The notes under the pieces: model-generated
What the model saw: only the letters and a program-made list of their open reading frames with translations
Told to the model about the DNA's origin: nothing
Database searches by the model: none
Translations under genes and position numbers: made by a program
In this document: positions 18,010-27,962 of the stretch, in pieces
Layout: each line of letters opens with the position of its first letter
Numbering within the stretch: position 1 is the stretch's first letter
Assembly: GCA_011390785.1 (NCBI GenBank)
Contig: JAABRR010000016.1
Location: 54,099-118,098, forward strand
From: Sphingobacteriia bacterium
Lineage (GTDB): Bacteria > Bacteroidota > Bacteroidia > Bacteroidales > UBA7960
Direction: 5' to 3'
Length of the DNA: 64,000 nucleotides

Positions 18010-18912
18010 TCAGCTATTAATTTTTGCTTTTACAAGGGTTTCAATTTCTTTGGCAACTTCTTCCATAAGCCACATTGGGGTTGATGTTGCACCACAAACA
18101 CCCACGCTATTAATATTTTTAAACCAATCGTTATTAAGATCTCCTTTTTCAGAAATAAAGTAGGAACTGGGATTGTTTTGCCGGCAAATATTGAAAAGAT
18201 ATTTGCCGTTTGAGCTTTTCTTTCCACCTACAAATATGATAATGTCATTTTTTTTTGCAAACTCAGTAAGATGTGGCCCCCTGTTGGAAACTTGCCCGCA
18301 GATGGTGTTGAATGATTTGAATTTGCTGTCCTTCTGTTGTGTGGTGCAATGGGTTTTTATTTTTGAAAGTAGAAGATTCGTTAATTTCCTGTATGACTCT
18401 TTGTCTTGTGTTGTTTGGCTGTAAAGTGTTACAGGTTTTTTAAAATCAATTTTTTCAATTCCTTTAAAGTCGGAGCCAATTACAAAGGCTTTATTGTTTG
18501 TTTGTCCTACTAAACCTACAATTTCAGCATGTCCTTCTTTGCCAAAAATAACCAATTGTCCATCTGTTTCTTTCATTTCCAGATGGCTTTTATGAATTCT
18601 ACTTTGCAGTTTTAAAACCACCGGACAGGAAGCATCAACGATCTCAATTTTATTTTTACGCGCAGTTTCGTAAGTAGAAGGGGGTTCTCCATGTGCTCTT
18701 ATCAGTACCCGGGTATTGAACATTCTTTCAAGGTCGTTGTGATCTATTACGATCAATCCCAAATTACGTAATCTCTCAATTTCTTTATTGTTATGCACAA
18801 TATCGCCAAGGCAAAAAAGCGTTCCATATTTCTTGAGATATTTTTCAGCAACAGAAATAGCATTCAAAACGCCAAAACAAAATCCGGATTTACTATCAAT
18901 ATTAATTTGCAT
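18010..18912 (-). CDS. ispH: 4-Hydroxy-3-methylbut-2-enyl diphosphate reductase
   Basis: 300-residue iron-sulfur enzyme for the last step of the MEP isoprenoid pathway (HMBPP to IPP and DMAPP). The ATG at 18912 gives MQINIDSKSGFCFGV, the normal start; the frame stays open further upstream, but that part overlaps porQ and has no IspH similarity. The three cluster cysteines are visible: Cys12 (FCFGV), Cys96 (DASCPVV), and Cys205 (NTICGQVSNR). HGEPPS holds the conserved His and QTTQDKE the conserved Thr-Thr. The late motif reads GVCGATSTPMW where E. coli has GVTAGAS. It starts 4 bases after porQ ends, so the two are probably cotranscribed. Confidence 0.95.
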   Translation of the reverse strand: MQINIDSKSGFCFGVLNAISVAEKYLKKYGTLFCLGDIVHNNKEIERLRNLGLIVIDHNDLERMFNTRVLIRAHGEPPSTYETARKNKIEIVDASCPVVLKLQSRIHKSHLEMKETDGQLVIFGKEGHAEIVGLVGQTNNKAFVIGSDFKGIEKIDFKKPVTLYSQTTQDKESYRKLTNLLLSKIKTHCTTQQKDSKFKSFNTICGQVSNRGPHLTEFAKKNDIIIFVGGKKSSNGKYLFNICRQNNPSSYFISEKGDLNNDWFKNINSVGVCGATSTPMWLMEEVAKEIETLVKAKINS

Positions 18913-18916
18913 GGCA

Positions 18917-20014
18917 TTAAATTGATGGTTTTGGAGCTGGGCCAAAGAAAAGAGATTCGAGATTGGTTGAAACAGAGAAATGGTTGGGTGCTCCGGCAAG
19001 ATGGTAGTTTGCTCGGCCGTAATGAAATCTGAAATGGGAAATTTTAATGCCAATACCCCATGATAAACCAACCGTAGATATCCGGGAATCAACCTTCATT
19101 TCTTGTCGTCGACGGTAGTTGTAACCAATGCCGGCAGTAAAATTAGGTGTGGGAGTAAACTCAACACCAAAAACAGTATGTCTGAGAATTTTATCGCTTA
19201 TTTCTCCAAATCTTTCGCGGGAAGAGATTGTCTGGTTTTCGTTACTAATAAAAGTGGTTTCCTGGGTAATAAAATCATCATATGTTAAGTCAAATCGATG
19301 TAAGTTATGGGCTACCATAGAAAATCGGAGCGGAGCATTGATTAATTTTTTGCTGACCCCAAAAACGATGTCAAAAGGGAGAGTTTCCTGTCCTCCATCA
19401 TTATATTTTGTAATTTGCCTTCCAATATTTCGGATTACTAAACTTGTTCCAATCATTCTTTCCGGATCAAGATACGATACAGAAACATCAGCGGCTAAAC
19501 CAAAAGATGAATATTGCTCAAAATTTGAAAAGATGGTTTTTAGATTACTGCCAATACTGATTCGGTTAGTAAGATTTCTGCCCCAACCCAAACTTATGGC
19601 ATATTCTCCGGCGGTGAACTCACCAAGCTGGTTTCCCAGATTATCAGCTTCTGTAAAAATACCATAATTTATATATTGCACTGAAAGGGCAAAATTTCCT
19701 GCCTTTTCAAAACTTTTGTTCATGGCCGCGGTTCCATAACTGATATCTCCAAAATAATCAACAAAATTAAGAGAAAGCTGACTTGCCATTTTTTGGCTGT
19801 TGAGAGATGGATAGAACAATGCCATCCCCAAATCACCATCTAATCCGGGAACCGCATATCCGCCGGCTGCTGTAATGCGTGCCGTTGATGACAGATTCAG
19901 AAATTCATAAGCCCTTCCACTTTGTTCCTGAGCTGAAACAATATGTGAAATTAATATTAGACAACTGAAAATCAGGAAAATGTACGATTCTAAAGTTTTG
20001 TATATTTTGCTCAC
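18917..20014 (-). CDS. porQ: Type IX secretion system protein PorQ
   Basis: 365-residue exported outer-membrane beta-barrel protein. After a signal peptide ending VSAQEQ comes the PorQ start YEFLNLSSTARITAAGG, then DLGMALFYPSLN, GDISYGTAAM, and YGIFTEADNLGNQLGEFTAGEYA-type strands (quoted in part). In the Bacteroidota type IX secretion system PorQ associates with PorU, PorV and PorZ in C-terminal signal removal and anchoring of cargo (family knowledge). A GTG at 20014 is the best start; no ATG lies upstream in frame before a stop. No other T9SS gene is in the window. ispH follows with 4 bases between. Confidence 0.88.
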   Translation of the reverse strand: MSKIYKTLESYIFLIFSCLILISHIVSAQEQSGRAYEFLNLSSTARITAAGGYAVPGLDGDLGMALFYPSLNSQKMASQLSLNFVDYFGDISYGTAAMNKSFEKAGNFALSVQYINYGIFTEADNLGNQLGEFTAGEYAISLGWGRNLTNRISIGSNLKTIFSNFEQYSSFGLAADVSVSYLDPERMIGTSLVIRNIGRQITKYNDGGQETLPFDIVFGVSKKLINAPLRFSMVAHNLHRFDLTYDDFITQETTFISNENQTISSRERFGEISDKILRHTVFGVEFTPTPNFTAGIGYNYRRRQEMKVDSRISTVGLSWGIGIKISHFRFHYGRANYHLAGAPNHFSVSTNLESLFFGPAPKPSI

Positions 20015-20138
20015 CTTTATGATTTGTATGGCTTTGATTTGCTATAAATAACAACCTTGGTTGAACGTCAAAGTTCATTTTTTATTGTCGAATCTTCTAC
20101 CCACGTAACCACTGTTTGTTATGTATGCTAATATTAAA

Positions 20139-20972
20139 TCATCGGTTGGTTAAGGTTTTAAAACAAAGAACCGGAAATGGACTATGATTAATGGTTTGCT
20201 GAGCATATACGTTGCTAAGAGGTTGGCCTGATGTATACTCCTGTTCGGTCATGATAGAAATTAAATCAGCATTTCTCTTTTTTGCATAATCGATGGTTGC
20301 TTTGGAAAGGTTATCGCTTACTTTCTTTTCATTTATATATCTTAAACCACTTTTAATAATTAGCTTCATTGCCTTTTCGGTATTTTCTTTAAGTTTTTCT
20401 TCAGCATGTTTTGTTTTAGAATTACAAATAGACAAAACATTGACTTGAGACTTGTAAAGCATAGCCAATTCCATAGTAAACGGAATTTTTTGTAATGTTT
20501 CGGGAGTACTGTCTATGGGCAGAACGATCTTTTCAATTAGTGCTTTTTTTAATTTGAAAGGTTTTTTTATTATAAGTACAGGTTTTTCAGAATGATAGGC
20601 AACTTTCAGAACATTGTTTCCCACCCATTCTTCTTCAAACCCCGACATACCATGAGCACCCATTACAATAAGATTGGCATCTGTATATTTAGCCTGGTTG
20701 GTTATTTCTTCAAATATTCTGCCGGACAATAATTTATATGTAATATTAACTTTTTCGTCAATATCCGGATCGGAAAGCAATTTGTTAAAACTTTCAAAAA
20801 TACTTGTTTCCATTCCTTTTTCATCTTTCACCAGCGTTGATTCCTTATCGCGCCTTTTACTAACGTATAAAAGTTTGAGACTACAGCCGCATATTTTGGC
20901 TATATTCAAGGCATAGTGAAAAGCCTGCACTGATGATTTTGAAAAATCAATTGCTACTAAGATTTCTTTCAT
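20139..20972 (-). CDS. Universal stress protein with two Usp domains
   Basis: 277 residues, cytosolic. Two tandem UspA folds: one from MKEILVAIDFSKSSVQAF to about 140, with the nucleotide-loop-like IVMGAHGMSGFEEEWVGN, and a second from about 147 (EKIVLPIDSTPETLQ) to the end, with ADLISIMTEQE. The first domain keeps a GxxG(9x)G(S/N)-type loop; the second is degenerate. Tandem Usp proteins of this size are common in Bacteroidota. Likely induced under stress or growth arrest; ligand not known. Monocistronic between porQ and the TamB-like gene. Confidence 0.88.
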   Translation of the reverse strand: MKEILVAIDFSKSSVQAFHYALNIAKICGCSLKLLYVSKRRDKESTLVKDEKGMETSIFESFNKLLSDPDIDEKVNITYKLLSGRIFEEITNQAKYTDANLIVMGAHGMSGFEEEWVGNNVLKVAYHSEKPVLIIKKPFKLKKALIEKIVLPIDSTPETLQKIPFTMELAMLYKSQVNVLSICNSKTKHAEEKLKENTEKAMKLIIKSGLRYINEKKVSDNLSKATIDYAKKRNADLISIMTEQEYTSGQPLSNVYAQQTINHSPFPVLCFKTLTNR

Positions 20973-21095
20973 GGCATGGGTATTTTAGGAAGGTGATTTT
21001 AAGGCTTCTAATGTACTAAAATATTTAATGCATATAAGCAAATTGCTATGCTTTTTTTAGTAAAGTGTTATGTATTTTTAGAATCTCCAAAAAAC

Positions 21096-24000
21096 TTACA
21101 GATTATTGTTGCTTTCCATATCTTCCATTTCGGGTATTTCAAGTACTGATCTGGATTCTCTTCGGAACAATTCGCTGAGGCTGTCAAATTCTTTACGGTA
21201 AAAAATACCCACACCCTGCGTGTAGGGGGCGTTGGTATTTAAAATATCAAAAGTATTGGAACGGTTAAAAGCCTTTATACGAAATTTTCCTTCCGGTGTA
21301 ATTTTGACCTCTACATTTACATCTCCAATAATGTTACTCGTTCTTTGAGTTTGGGCTGGATGATTGCCTGCAACACCCAGGTTGCCGTCGATAACCACTC
21401 TATCATCAAACAACTGTGTTGAAAGTGCCAGTTCTACTTCCTGGCTGCTTATTTCATCGCCGGGCCTGTAGTTTACCCCAATATCAAAATCATTGCTTAT
21501 TTGCGAAAGCCAGTTACTGAGCTGATTAGAAAGCAGTTCTGTAGATGTAGAACCCATACCGTAGCTTAATGCGCTGTTAAAGCCATCTTCAGGTGGTACA
21601 AATCTATTCAGGATTAGCAAAGAAAAAACCTGACGATTCATTTCCTGATCGGTGGTAATAATTCTTTCTATCATTTCACGGGTCGATTCGTCAGTACCTG
21701 GAAGCTGAATATCGAAGTTTATGCTTGGATTCAAGAGTTTGTCCGTAAGGTGCAAAACCGTTTCTACCGGTACTCTTCGTCTGTAAATATCCGAAGTGTC
21801 TGATTGATTGGCAGCCAGATCGAAAAGGGATGTACGTAACCGGTATAGGGCTTTGATATCCAGGTCAGCATCATAAGGGTCACCCGTCCATCTTATGCTA
21901 CCTCCCTGTTCTATCCGAAATCTTTTGTTTATTAGATTTTGCAGGGTAAAAAGATACTCTCCTTCCTGAATGGTAAAATCGCCAAACATGGTAAAGAAGC
22001 CATCTTTATCAATTTCAACGTTAAGATCTCCAAAGCCCCTGCCACGCATAATATCTCCTATCTGCGAATCAAAAATTATCTGAATCTCAGACTCTGGTGT
22101 AACGGAGATGTCAAAATTCATTGATAATCCGAAGTCTCCTTTGGTCTGATAATTAATTTCTTGAGTCTGATTTCCTTCTGGTGAAACAAAGGTTATAAAA
22201 CTCGATTCCGTAACCTCGCCAAGGTAATCAAGCGGTAAAAAGAACTGTGTACCCCGATTGGCTGTTGCAGTAACATCTATTGCAATATCATCTACGGGGC
22301 CATTTACATTTATCAGTCCGGTTGCAAATGCCTGGCCATAGAAAAGTTCATTATGATGTGGCTGGGTATTAAGTAAAATTAGTCTTTCCGGGGCAAGAGA
22401 AATATCCAGATTGAAATCATAAAAGTTATTGTGTTTAATTAATCCTGATACTAAAGCAGAATTTCCTATGGTGTCATTCAAAATAAGATTCTCAAATTTG
22501 AAGAAGTCTTTCCCAATTTCAAGATCATGAGCAAAAGAATAGCTGGTATTTAAATAATCAACCCTAAAGCCGGTTCTTACCAATCTGGCATTTCCACTTA
22601 GTTCCGGAGCTCTAAGAGGCCCGTCAAGCCTAAGTCTGCCAGATGCCAGCCCCCTAAAATTGGAAGCAAAGCTATTAAAATACCTGCTAAAAACAGACAT
22701 CTTTAAATTTGCTATATCAATTGTCAGATCAAAATTGTTATTCTCTTTTTCAGGGTATAAATATCCATTGACCAGAATGGGCTTGTTGAAGCCAACATTA
22801 CCATAGTATATTACTTCAATGTTTATACTAAAGCCTTTCTTGAGAGCATCCCAGTTGCTTTTAAGTGATAAATCACCCAAATGGTCGTTGTTAAAACTGA
22901 AGTCATTCACGACTACTTCTGATATAATGTTGGGTGTAGATCTTACATTGGAAATTTGCAGATCGCCACTGGCATAACCTGCAAAATCAATCTTACGGTT
23001 TCCCAGTAAAAATGCCAGGTTTTTCAGATTAAAAGCGTTAAAGCTAATATCAAATAAATCATCAGGATTGTCGCTTATCTTTCCATTTATTTGCAGATAT
23101 TCGTCATCTTTATAAACTTTGAAATTTTTTACTAATACAGAATTCGAATCAATTAGGATTTCGTTATTTGGGTTAATAGTCCATAAGGAATCGTTTATAT
23201 ATGCATAAGAAGGAAGTATTGAAAATTGGGTTAAAGATTGGGAAAGAAAGCGCCCTCTTGTCTTTATGCTTCCAAGGTTTCTAATATCTGAATGATCATT
23301 TTCCCATTGGGTTTGTAGAGAAATGGTATCGTTAAAAAGTGTTCCCGATAAAAAGAACTGTTCCATCCAAATACTATCAGTGAGTAGTAACCTGTTTCCC
23401 CTGGCAACAATTTCTAAATGTGCTGAGTCTGATAAAACACTTAACTCTGGTTGCTCAAAGAGTCTCCCTGAAATTCTAAGGTAATCGGGTGAACCTTCAA
23501 TAAATAATTCTTTTGTAGCAGAGTTGAAAGATCCATTGATAAAACTGTGTCTTGCTATTTCCACTGAGGGAAGGAAAATACTCGTTATAGGAGTCGTATT
23601 TTTAAAATGAATTTGAAATTCAACTTTTTGTAATTTATCTTCATTGCTTGTTTGAAGAGGATCAAGAGTAGATCTTGCCGGTGCATAATAGTGAAAAAAT
23701 TTATTTATGCTCCTACCTATGTCATCCAGATTGATTTGGCCAGAAACTACAACATCAAGGAAATCAGAATAAAACCGCATTTCCTTTTGCCCGTTATCTA
23801 AAATTATATTTTCAAAAGCTATAACATCAGTGGAAATATTATTGGCTAAAGTTTCGTTATTTTCGAAGATAGGTTCTTCCGTGTAAATAGTTGAATAGGC
23901 ATTTATTTCTCCTTCTATATTTCCGGCATTGTTACCTATTGCATCAACATGGATAATAGTTGAAAAATAACTATTAAACAATGAATCTCTTTGATAGAGT

Positions 24001-25565
24001 TTTAATTGTGTTAAATTCGCGTCATCTATTTGAGCGGTGAAATTTAGTCTTGGAATATCATGCCTTAAATCTACCACTCCTCCAAACTCAAGAACTAAAT
24101 TAGGATCATTAATTTCAATTCCACCACTAAACATTTTATTTATAAAATTTCCGGCAATGTTTATTTGCTTGTATTCATATTTTTTGAACTCGAAAATTTC
24201 AATTTCGCTTGTTAATCTTATATCGAGATCATCAATTTTATATCCACTTCCATCAATGTTTGCAGAAAGAGCAATATTTCCAAAGTTTTGGTTATCATTG
24301 AGAAATGCTCCCAGGTTAAATCCCCGGCTGTTAATGCTCCCCCTGTATGAAATATCGCGGAAATCATTTTTTGAAATAATTGCAAGGTTGGTTGACATGC
24401 CACCCAAAGCAGAGTTAAACTGCCCATTGGCTACAAAGTCATAGATAAACCCGGTAAAGGTGCCAGAAAAGGTAGCTATTCCAATGTTTTCAAGATCCGT
24501 GGGTAATTCCAGATACCTGCCCGATAAATTTTTGGGTAACTGAAAGTTTCTTAAATCTGATAAATGGGTAGAAAACCTGTTTACGTTTATATTGATAAAA
24601 GTCTCTTGTATGTCTGGCAAACCTGTTAGATAAAAATCGCCTCTGAATTGAGAAAAAGTACCATATTTCAGATATAAATCTTTTCCTCTTAAACTACTTA
24701 TTTTTCCAGAAAGTGTACCATTAACATCAATATTTCCTGTAATTCCAAATACTGATGGAAGAAAATAACCAATTTCATACAGAGAAACTTTTGATGGCTT
24801 AAATTTGAGATCAAACGTAACATCATTAATTATGTTTGCAAAGGATTTATAACCATCGTATTCCATTGATATATTTAAGTTTAAAAGGCTTTGCTGGCTT
24901 TTTAATCTTATGCTATCGATAGAACCTCCCGTTGGATAAAATAATATTTCAGATGCCAACTCTTTGAGCTGAAAACCATTAGATTCTTCAAAAGATAATT
25001 CTCTTAATGAAGCCGTAAGAGTATCATTTTCAAACATGATGTCTCTAACATCGATAGCTATATTATTAAATTTAAAATGGTTGAAGTCGAAACCTGTTGT
25101 ATTGAGTTCTACATTTTGATTTTCGTGTTGGAAAGATGATTCTGTAAATTGGAAAGATCTTACTATAACATCCCATCCGGGAAGCCGGATTGTATCGTTG
25201 GAATTATCTTTGTTGAAGTAATCGATTAAAAATCCAAAATTAAATTCGTTTTGGTTGGCATATTTTATTGAATTTACATGAGCCTGATCGAATCTTATTT
25301 TATCAATGAATAAATATTTGTTGGAAGTAGATAGCCGGTTCAGATCAATTATTACTTTTCTGCTTGATAATAAGTGATTTTTCTGCTCGTCCTTAATGGA
25401 AACATTTTCCAGAACAATATCAAGGAATCCTGCAATATTCACTCCTTCAACACTGATTTCTGCTCCCAATTCTTTAGATAAATAGTTTGTAGCCTGCCTT
25501 GCCAGGTAGGTTTGAAATGCAGAAGAACGTAATGTAAGATAGGCCAGGGTAGGTATCAGTAACAT
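21096..25565 (-). CDS. TamB-like (DUF490) translocation/assembly module protein
   Basis: At least 1489 residues. An N-terminal membrane helix is followed by a very long beta-rich region of repeated two-strand units and a C-terminal DUF490/TamB domain (about residues 1050-1450, including GDIMRGRGFGDLNVEIDKDG and GEYLFTLQNLINKRFRIEQGG). TamB-type AsmA-like proteins bridge inner and outer membranes and have been linked to outer-membrane assembly and phospholipid transport. The ATG at 25565 is the first canonical start, yet it falls in the middle of the hydrophobic helix. The frame stays open upstream to 25619 and would add an IKKTPFIVSITVLV segment, so the real start may be a rare codon (see findings). 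Divergent from tsaD. Confidence 0.85.
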   Translation of the reverse strand: MLLIPTLAYLTLRSSAFQTYLARQATNYLSKELGAEISVEGVNIAGFLDIVLENVSIKDEQKNHLLSSRKVIIDLNRLSTSNKYLFIDKIRFDQAHVNSIKYANQNEFNFGFLIDYFNKDNSNDTIRLPGWDVIVRSFQFTESSFQHENQNVELNTTGFDFNHFKFNNIAIDVRDIMFENDTLTASLRELSFEESNGFQLKELASEILFYPTGGSIDSIRLKSQQSLLNLNISMEYDGYKSFANIINDVTFDLKFKPSKVSLYEIGYFLPSVFGITGNIDVNGTLSGKISSLRGKDLYLKYGTFSQFRGDFYLTGLPDIQETFININVNRFSTHLSDLRNFQLPKNLSGRYLELPTDLENIGIATFSGTFTGFIYDFVANGQFNSALGGMSTNLAIISKNDFRDISYRGSINSRGFNLGAFLNDNQNFGNIALSANIDGSGYKIDDLDIRLTSEIEIFEFKKYEYKQINIAGNFINKMFSGGIEINDPNLVLEFGGVVDLRHDIPRLNFTAQIDDANLTQLKLYQRDSLFNSYFSTIIHVDAIGNNAGNIEGEINAYSTIYTEEPIFENNETLANNISTDVIAFENIILDNGQKEMRFYSDFLDVVVSGQINLDDIGRSINKFFHYYAPARSTLDPLQTSNEDKLQKVEFQIHFKNTTPITSIFLPSVEIARHSFINGSFNSATKELFIEGSPDYLRISGRLFEQPELSVLSDSAHLEIVARGNRLLLTDSIWMEQFFLSGTLFNDTISLQTQWENDHSDIRNLGSIKTRGRFLSQSLTQFSILPSYAYINDSLWTINPNNEILIDSNSVLVKNFKVYKDDEYLQINGKISDNPDDLFDISFNAFNLKNLAFLLGNRKIDFAGYASGDLQISNVRSTPNIISEVVVNDFSFNNDHLGDLSLKSNWDALKKGFSINIEVIYYGNVGFNKPILVNGYLYPEKENNNFDLTIDIANLKMSVFSRYFNSFASNFRGLASGRLRLDGPLRAPELSGNARLVRTGFRVDYLNTSYSFAHDLEIGKDFFKFENLILNDTIGNSALVSGLIKHNNFYDFNLDISLAPERLILLNTQPHHNELFYGQAFATGLINVNGPVDDIAIDVTATANRGTQFFLPLDYLGEVTESSFITFVSPEGNQTQEINYQTKGDFGLSMNFDISVTPESEIQIIFDSQIGDIMRGRGFGDLNVEIDKDGFFTMFGDFTIQEGEYLFTLQNLINKRFRIEQGGSIRWTGDPYDADLDIKALYRLRTSLFDLAANQSDTSDIYRRRVPVETVLHLTDKLLNPSINFDIQLPGTDESTREMIERIITTDQEMNRQVFSLLILNRFVPPEDGFNSALSYGMGSTSTELLSNQLSNWLSQISNDFDIGVNYRPGDEISSQEVELALSTQLFDDRVVIDGNLGVAGNHPAQTQRTSNIIGDVNVEVKITPEGKFRIKAFNRSNTFDILNTNAPYTQGVGIFYRKEFDSLSELFRRESRSVLEIPEMEDMESNNNL

Positions 25566-25606
25566 TACCAGTACTGTGATCGATACTATGAAAGGCGTTT
25601 TTTTAA

Positions 25607-25614
25607 TATCTTTG
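25607..25614 (+). promoter_or_regulatory. Minus-7 promoter element for tsaD
   Basis: TATCTTTG matches TAnnTTTG, 50 bases before the tsaD ATG, in the divergent gap shared with the TamB-like gene. No clear minus-33 element. Confidence 0.4.
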
Positions 25615-25664
25615 CTTCCTTATTATTTAATGTTTTTTTTCGAATTGGTTGTTAATCAAGATAC

Positions 25665-26687
25665 ATGGATACATACATATTGGGAATAGAATCCTCATGC
25701 GATGACACTTCAGCAGCTGTGCTTAAAAATACCAAAATTCTTGCCAATGTCATTGCTAATCAAGATGTTCACAAATTTTATGGTGGTGTTGTACCAGAGC
25801 TTGCATCTCGGGCCCATCAACAAAATATTATTCCTGTGGTTCACAGGGCTTTAAACGCTGCAAATATAACTAAAAAACAAATTCATGCTATTGCTTTTAC
25901 TAATGGCCCTGGATTACTTGGTTCACTGCTGGTAGGAGCATCTTTCGCCAAGGGATTTTCTATGTCGCTGGGTATTCCTTTAATTGAAGTAAACCACATG
26001 CACGCTCATATTCTTGCACATTTTATAGATGACGAAAAGCAACCGGCAAATCCGGAATTTCCATTTCTGTGTCTTACGGTTTCAGGCGGACATACCCAGA
26101 TTGTGCTGATTCGTGATTATTTTGCTATGCAGGTTATTGGACAAACAATAGATGATGCAGCCGGTGAAGCTTTTGATAAAGCTGCGAAGATAATGGGATT
26201 ACCATACCCGGGAGGCCCATTAATAGATAAATTGGCTGGCCAGGGTGATGTTGGTGCATTTAAATTTCCGCATCCCAATATTCCGGGACTGGACTTCTCT
26301 TTTAGTGGGTTAAAAACTTCAATCTTGTATTTTTTGCGCGACCAGTTAAAAGAAGATTCTAATTTTATTGAAAAGAATAAAGTAGATTTGAGTGCTTCGA
26401 TACAATATACCATAATAGAAATACTGATGAAAAAATTACGTAAAGCAGTCAGTGAAACTGGTATTAAACAAGTTGCTATTGCAGGTGGTGTATCTGCTAA
26501 TTCTGGATTAAGACAAGCAATGTTGGATGAAAGTGAAAAATCAGGATGGAAGGTATATATCCCGAAACTTGAATATAGCACCGATAATGCGGCCATGATT
26601 GCTATTACCGGTTACTTTAAATATTTGAAAGGGGATTTTGCCACCCAGACCATCATCCCCTTTACAAGGTATGCAAATCAAAGCTAA
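25665..26687 (+). CDS. tsaD: tRNA N6-adenosine threonylcarbamoyltransferase TsaD
   Basis: 340-residue cytosolic enzyme that transfers threonylcarbamoyl to A37 of ANN-decoding tRNAs, in complex with TsaB and TsaE. Visible: GIESSCDDTSAAV, the signature VPELASRAHQQN, GPGLLGSLLVG, the metal-binding HMHAH at 111-115, FLCLTVSGGHTQ, DDAAGEAFDKAAKIMGLPYPGGP-type core (quoted in part), and IAGGVSANSGLR near the C-terminus. Length is standard. Start is the ATG at 25665. Convergent with sucD, 25 bases apart. Confidence 0.97.
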   Translation: MDTYILGIESSCDDTSAAVLKNTKILANVIANQDVHKFYGGVVPELASRAHQQNIIPVVHRALNAANITKKQIHAIAFTNGPGLLGSLLVGASFAKGFSMSLGIPLIEVNHMHAHILAHFIDDEKQPANPEFPFLCLTVSGGHTQIVLIRDYFAMQVIGQTIDDAAGEAFDKAAKIMGLPYPGGPLIDKLAGQGDVGAFKFPHPNIPGLDFSFSGLKTSILYFLRDQLKEDSNFIEKNKVDLSASIQYTIIEILMKKLRKAVSETGIKQVAIAGGVSANSGLRQAMLDESEKSGWKVYIPKLEYSTDNAAMIAITGYFKYLKGDFATQTIIPFTRYANQS

Positions 26688-26712
26688 TGATTAGTTTTCT
26701 TTCAGATAATAA

Positions 26713-27594
26713 TTATTTAACTTGCTGGTCTAGTACTTTTTTCATGGTAATACCAATATCAGCTGGTGAATCGACGTAGGTTACACCACAAGCTGTTAAT
26801 ATCTCTTTTTTTGCTTCGGCAGTATCATCTTTCCCACCAATTATGGCTCCGGCATGTCCCATGGTTCTGCCTTTAGGGGCAGTAGCGCCGGCAATAAAAC
26901 TGACAACAGGTTTTGTTCCAAAATCACGAATATAATATGCTGCTTCTGCTTCCATGCTTCCTCCAATCTCTCCAATCATTATAATCCCTTCTGTGTCTGG
27001 GTCGTTCATGAGTAACTCAACGGCATCTTTTGTAGTAGTTCCCACAATAGGATCTCCACCAATACCAATACATGTAGATTGACCCATCCCGGCTTTTGTA
27101 ACCTGGTCTACAGCTTCATAGGTTAATGTACCAGAGCGTGATACAATGCCTATTTTTCCGGGGTTGTGGATAAAGCCAGGCATAATTCCAACTTTGCATT
27201 CACCGGGTGTTATAACACCCGGACAATTGGGGCCTATCAAACGGCAATCTTTAGACTTAATAAATTCTTTTACCGTTACCATATCGTTTACCGGAATCCC
27301 TTCTGTAATACACACAATAACCTTAATTCCTGCATCTGCCGCTTCCATTATGGCATCAGCAGCAAATGGAGGGGGTACAAAAATAACGCTTACGTCAGCT
27401 CCTGTTTTTGCAACTGCTTCGTCAACCCTATCGAATACGGGCAGATCAAGATGCTTACTACCGCCCTTTCCCGGAGTTACACCACCCACTACCTGTGTAC
27501 CATATTCTTTCATCTGACTTGCATGGAAAGTACCTTCTGATCCGGTAAAACCCTGTACAATAACTTTTGATTTATTGTTTACTAAAACGCTCAT
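26713..27594 (-). CDS. sucD: Succinyl-CoA ligase subunit alpha
   Basis: 293-residue alpha subunit of succinyl-CoA synthetase (TCA cycle, substrate-level phosphorylation). Visible: the CoA-binding Rossmann start [59 protein letters not shown], and [11 protein letters not shown], whose His247 is the phosphorylated histidine. All key residues are present. The beta subunit gene sucC is not adjacent, as happens in several Bacteroidota. Start is the ATG at 27594. The 368-base gap upstream may carry a long leader. Confidence 0.96.
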   Translation of the reverse strand: MSVLVNNKSKVIVQGFTGSEGTFHASQMKEYGTQVVGGVTPGKGGSKHLDLPVFDRVDEAVAKTGADVSVIFVPPPFAADAIMEAADAGIKVIVCITEGIPVNDMVTVKEFIKSKDCRLIGPNCPGVITPGECKVGIMPGFIHNPGKIGIVSRSGTLTYEAVDQVTKAGMGQSTCIGIGGDPIVGTTTKDAVELLMNDPDTEGIIMIGEIGGSMEAEAAYYIRDFGTKPVVSFIAGATAPKGRTMGHAGAIIGGKDDTAEAKKEILTACGVTYVDSPADIGITMKKVLDQQVK

Positions 27595-27962
27595 TATTCG
27601 CTTTGTTTTTAGATAATATTTAGACTTTTAGGCAGACCCTACTGAAAAACACTCAGCATGCTACCCATTAATTTATTGTATTAATTCTTTAGATATAAGG
27701 TGTAAGGATTATTAATCCATTATTCGAAAAAATTTGCTATGATATATCGTTAGGTTTTAGTTCATCATCTGTTTGGTTGCCTGAAGCTCATAGAACTTAT
27801 ATATGGCTTCGCTTTGTATTCACTAAAACTTTTTCTGTAGGGCCTAAATAGACAGCTTTTATTATTTATTCGAATCATTTTATGGCTTCAAAAATACTAT
27901 TTTATCTTTAATTCATCGGTTTTATTATGCTTAATTTTTGTACCCTTACAAAGGCTATCTCA
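27595..27962. other. Intergenic stretch with no gene seen
   Basis: This 368-base AT-rich gap separates coaE from sucD, both on the minus strand. No ORF of note or strong hairpin was seen. One TATTTTTG minus-7 match on the minus strand (27889-27896) could start a sucD transcript with a leader near 290 bases, but it lacks a minus-33 partner. Confidence 0.4.

Noticed and set aside
19128..19667. 179-codon plus-strand ORF
   Set aside because: It lies opposite porQ, whose frame has a signal peptide and family motifs; the plus-strand translation has no recognisable domain.
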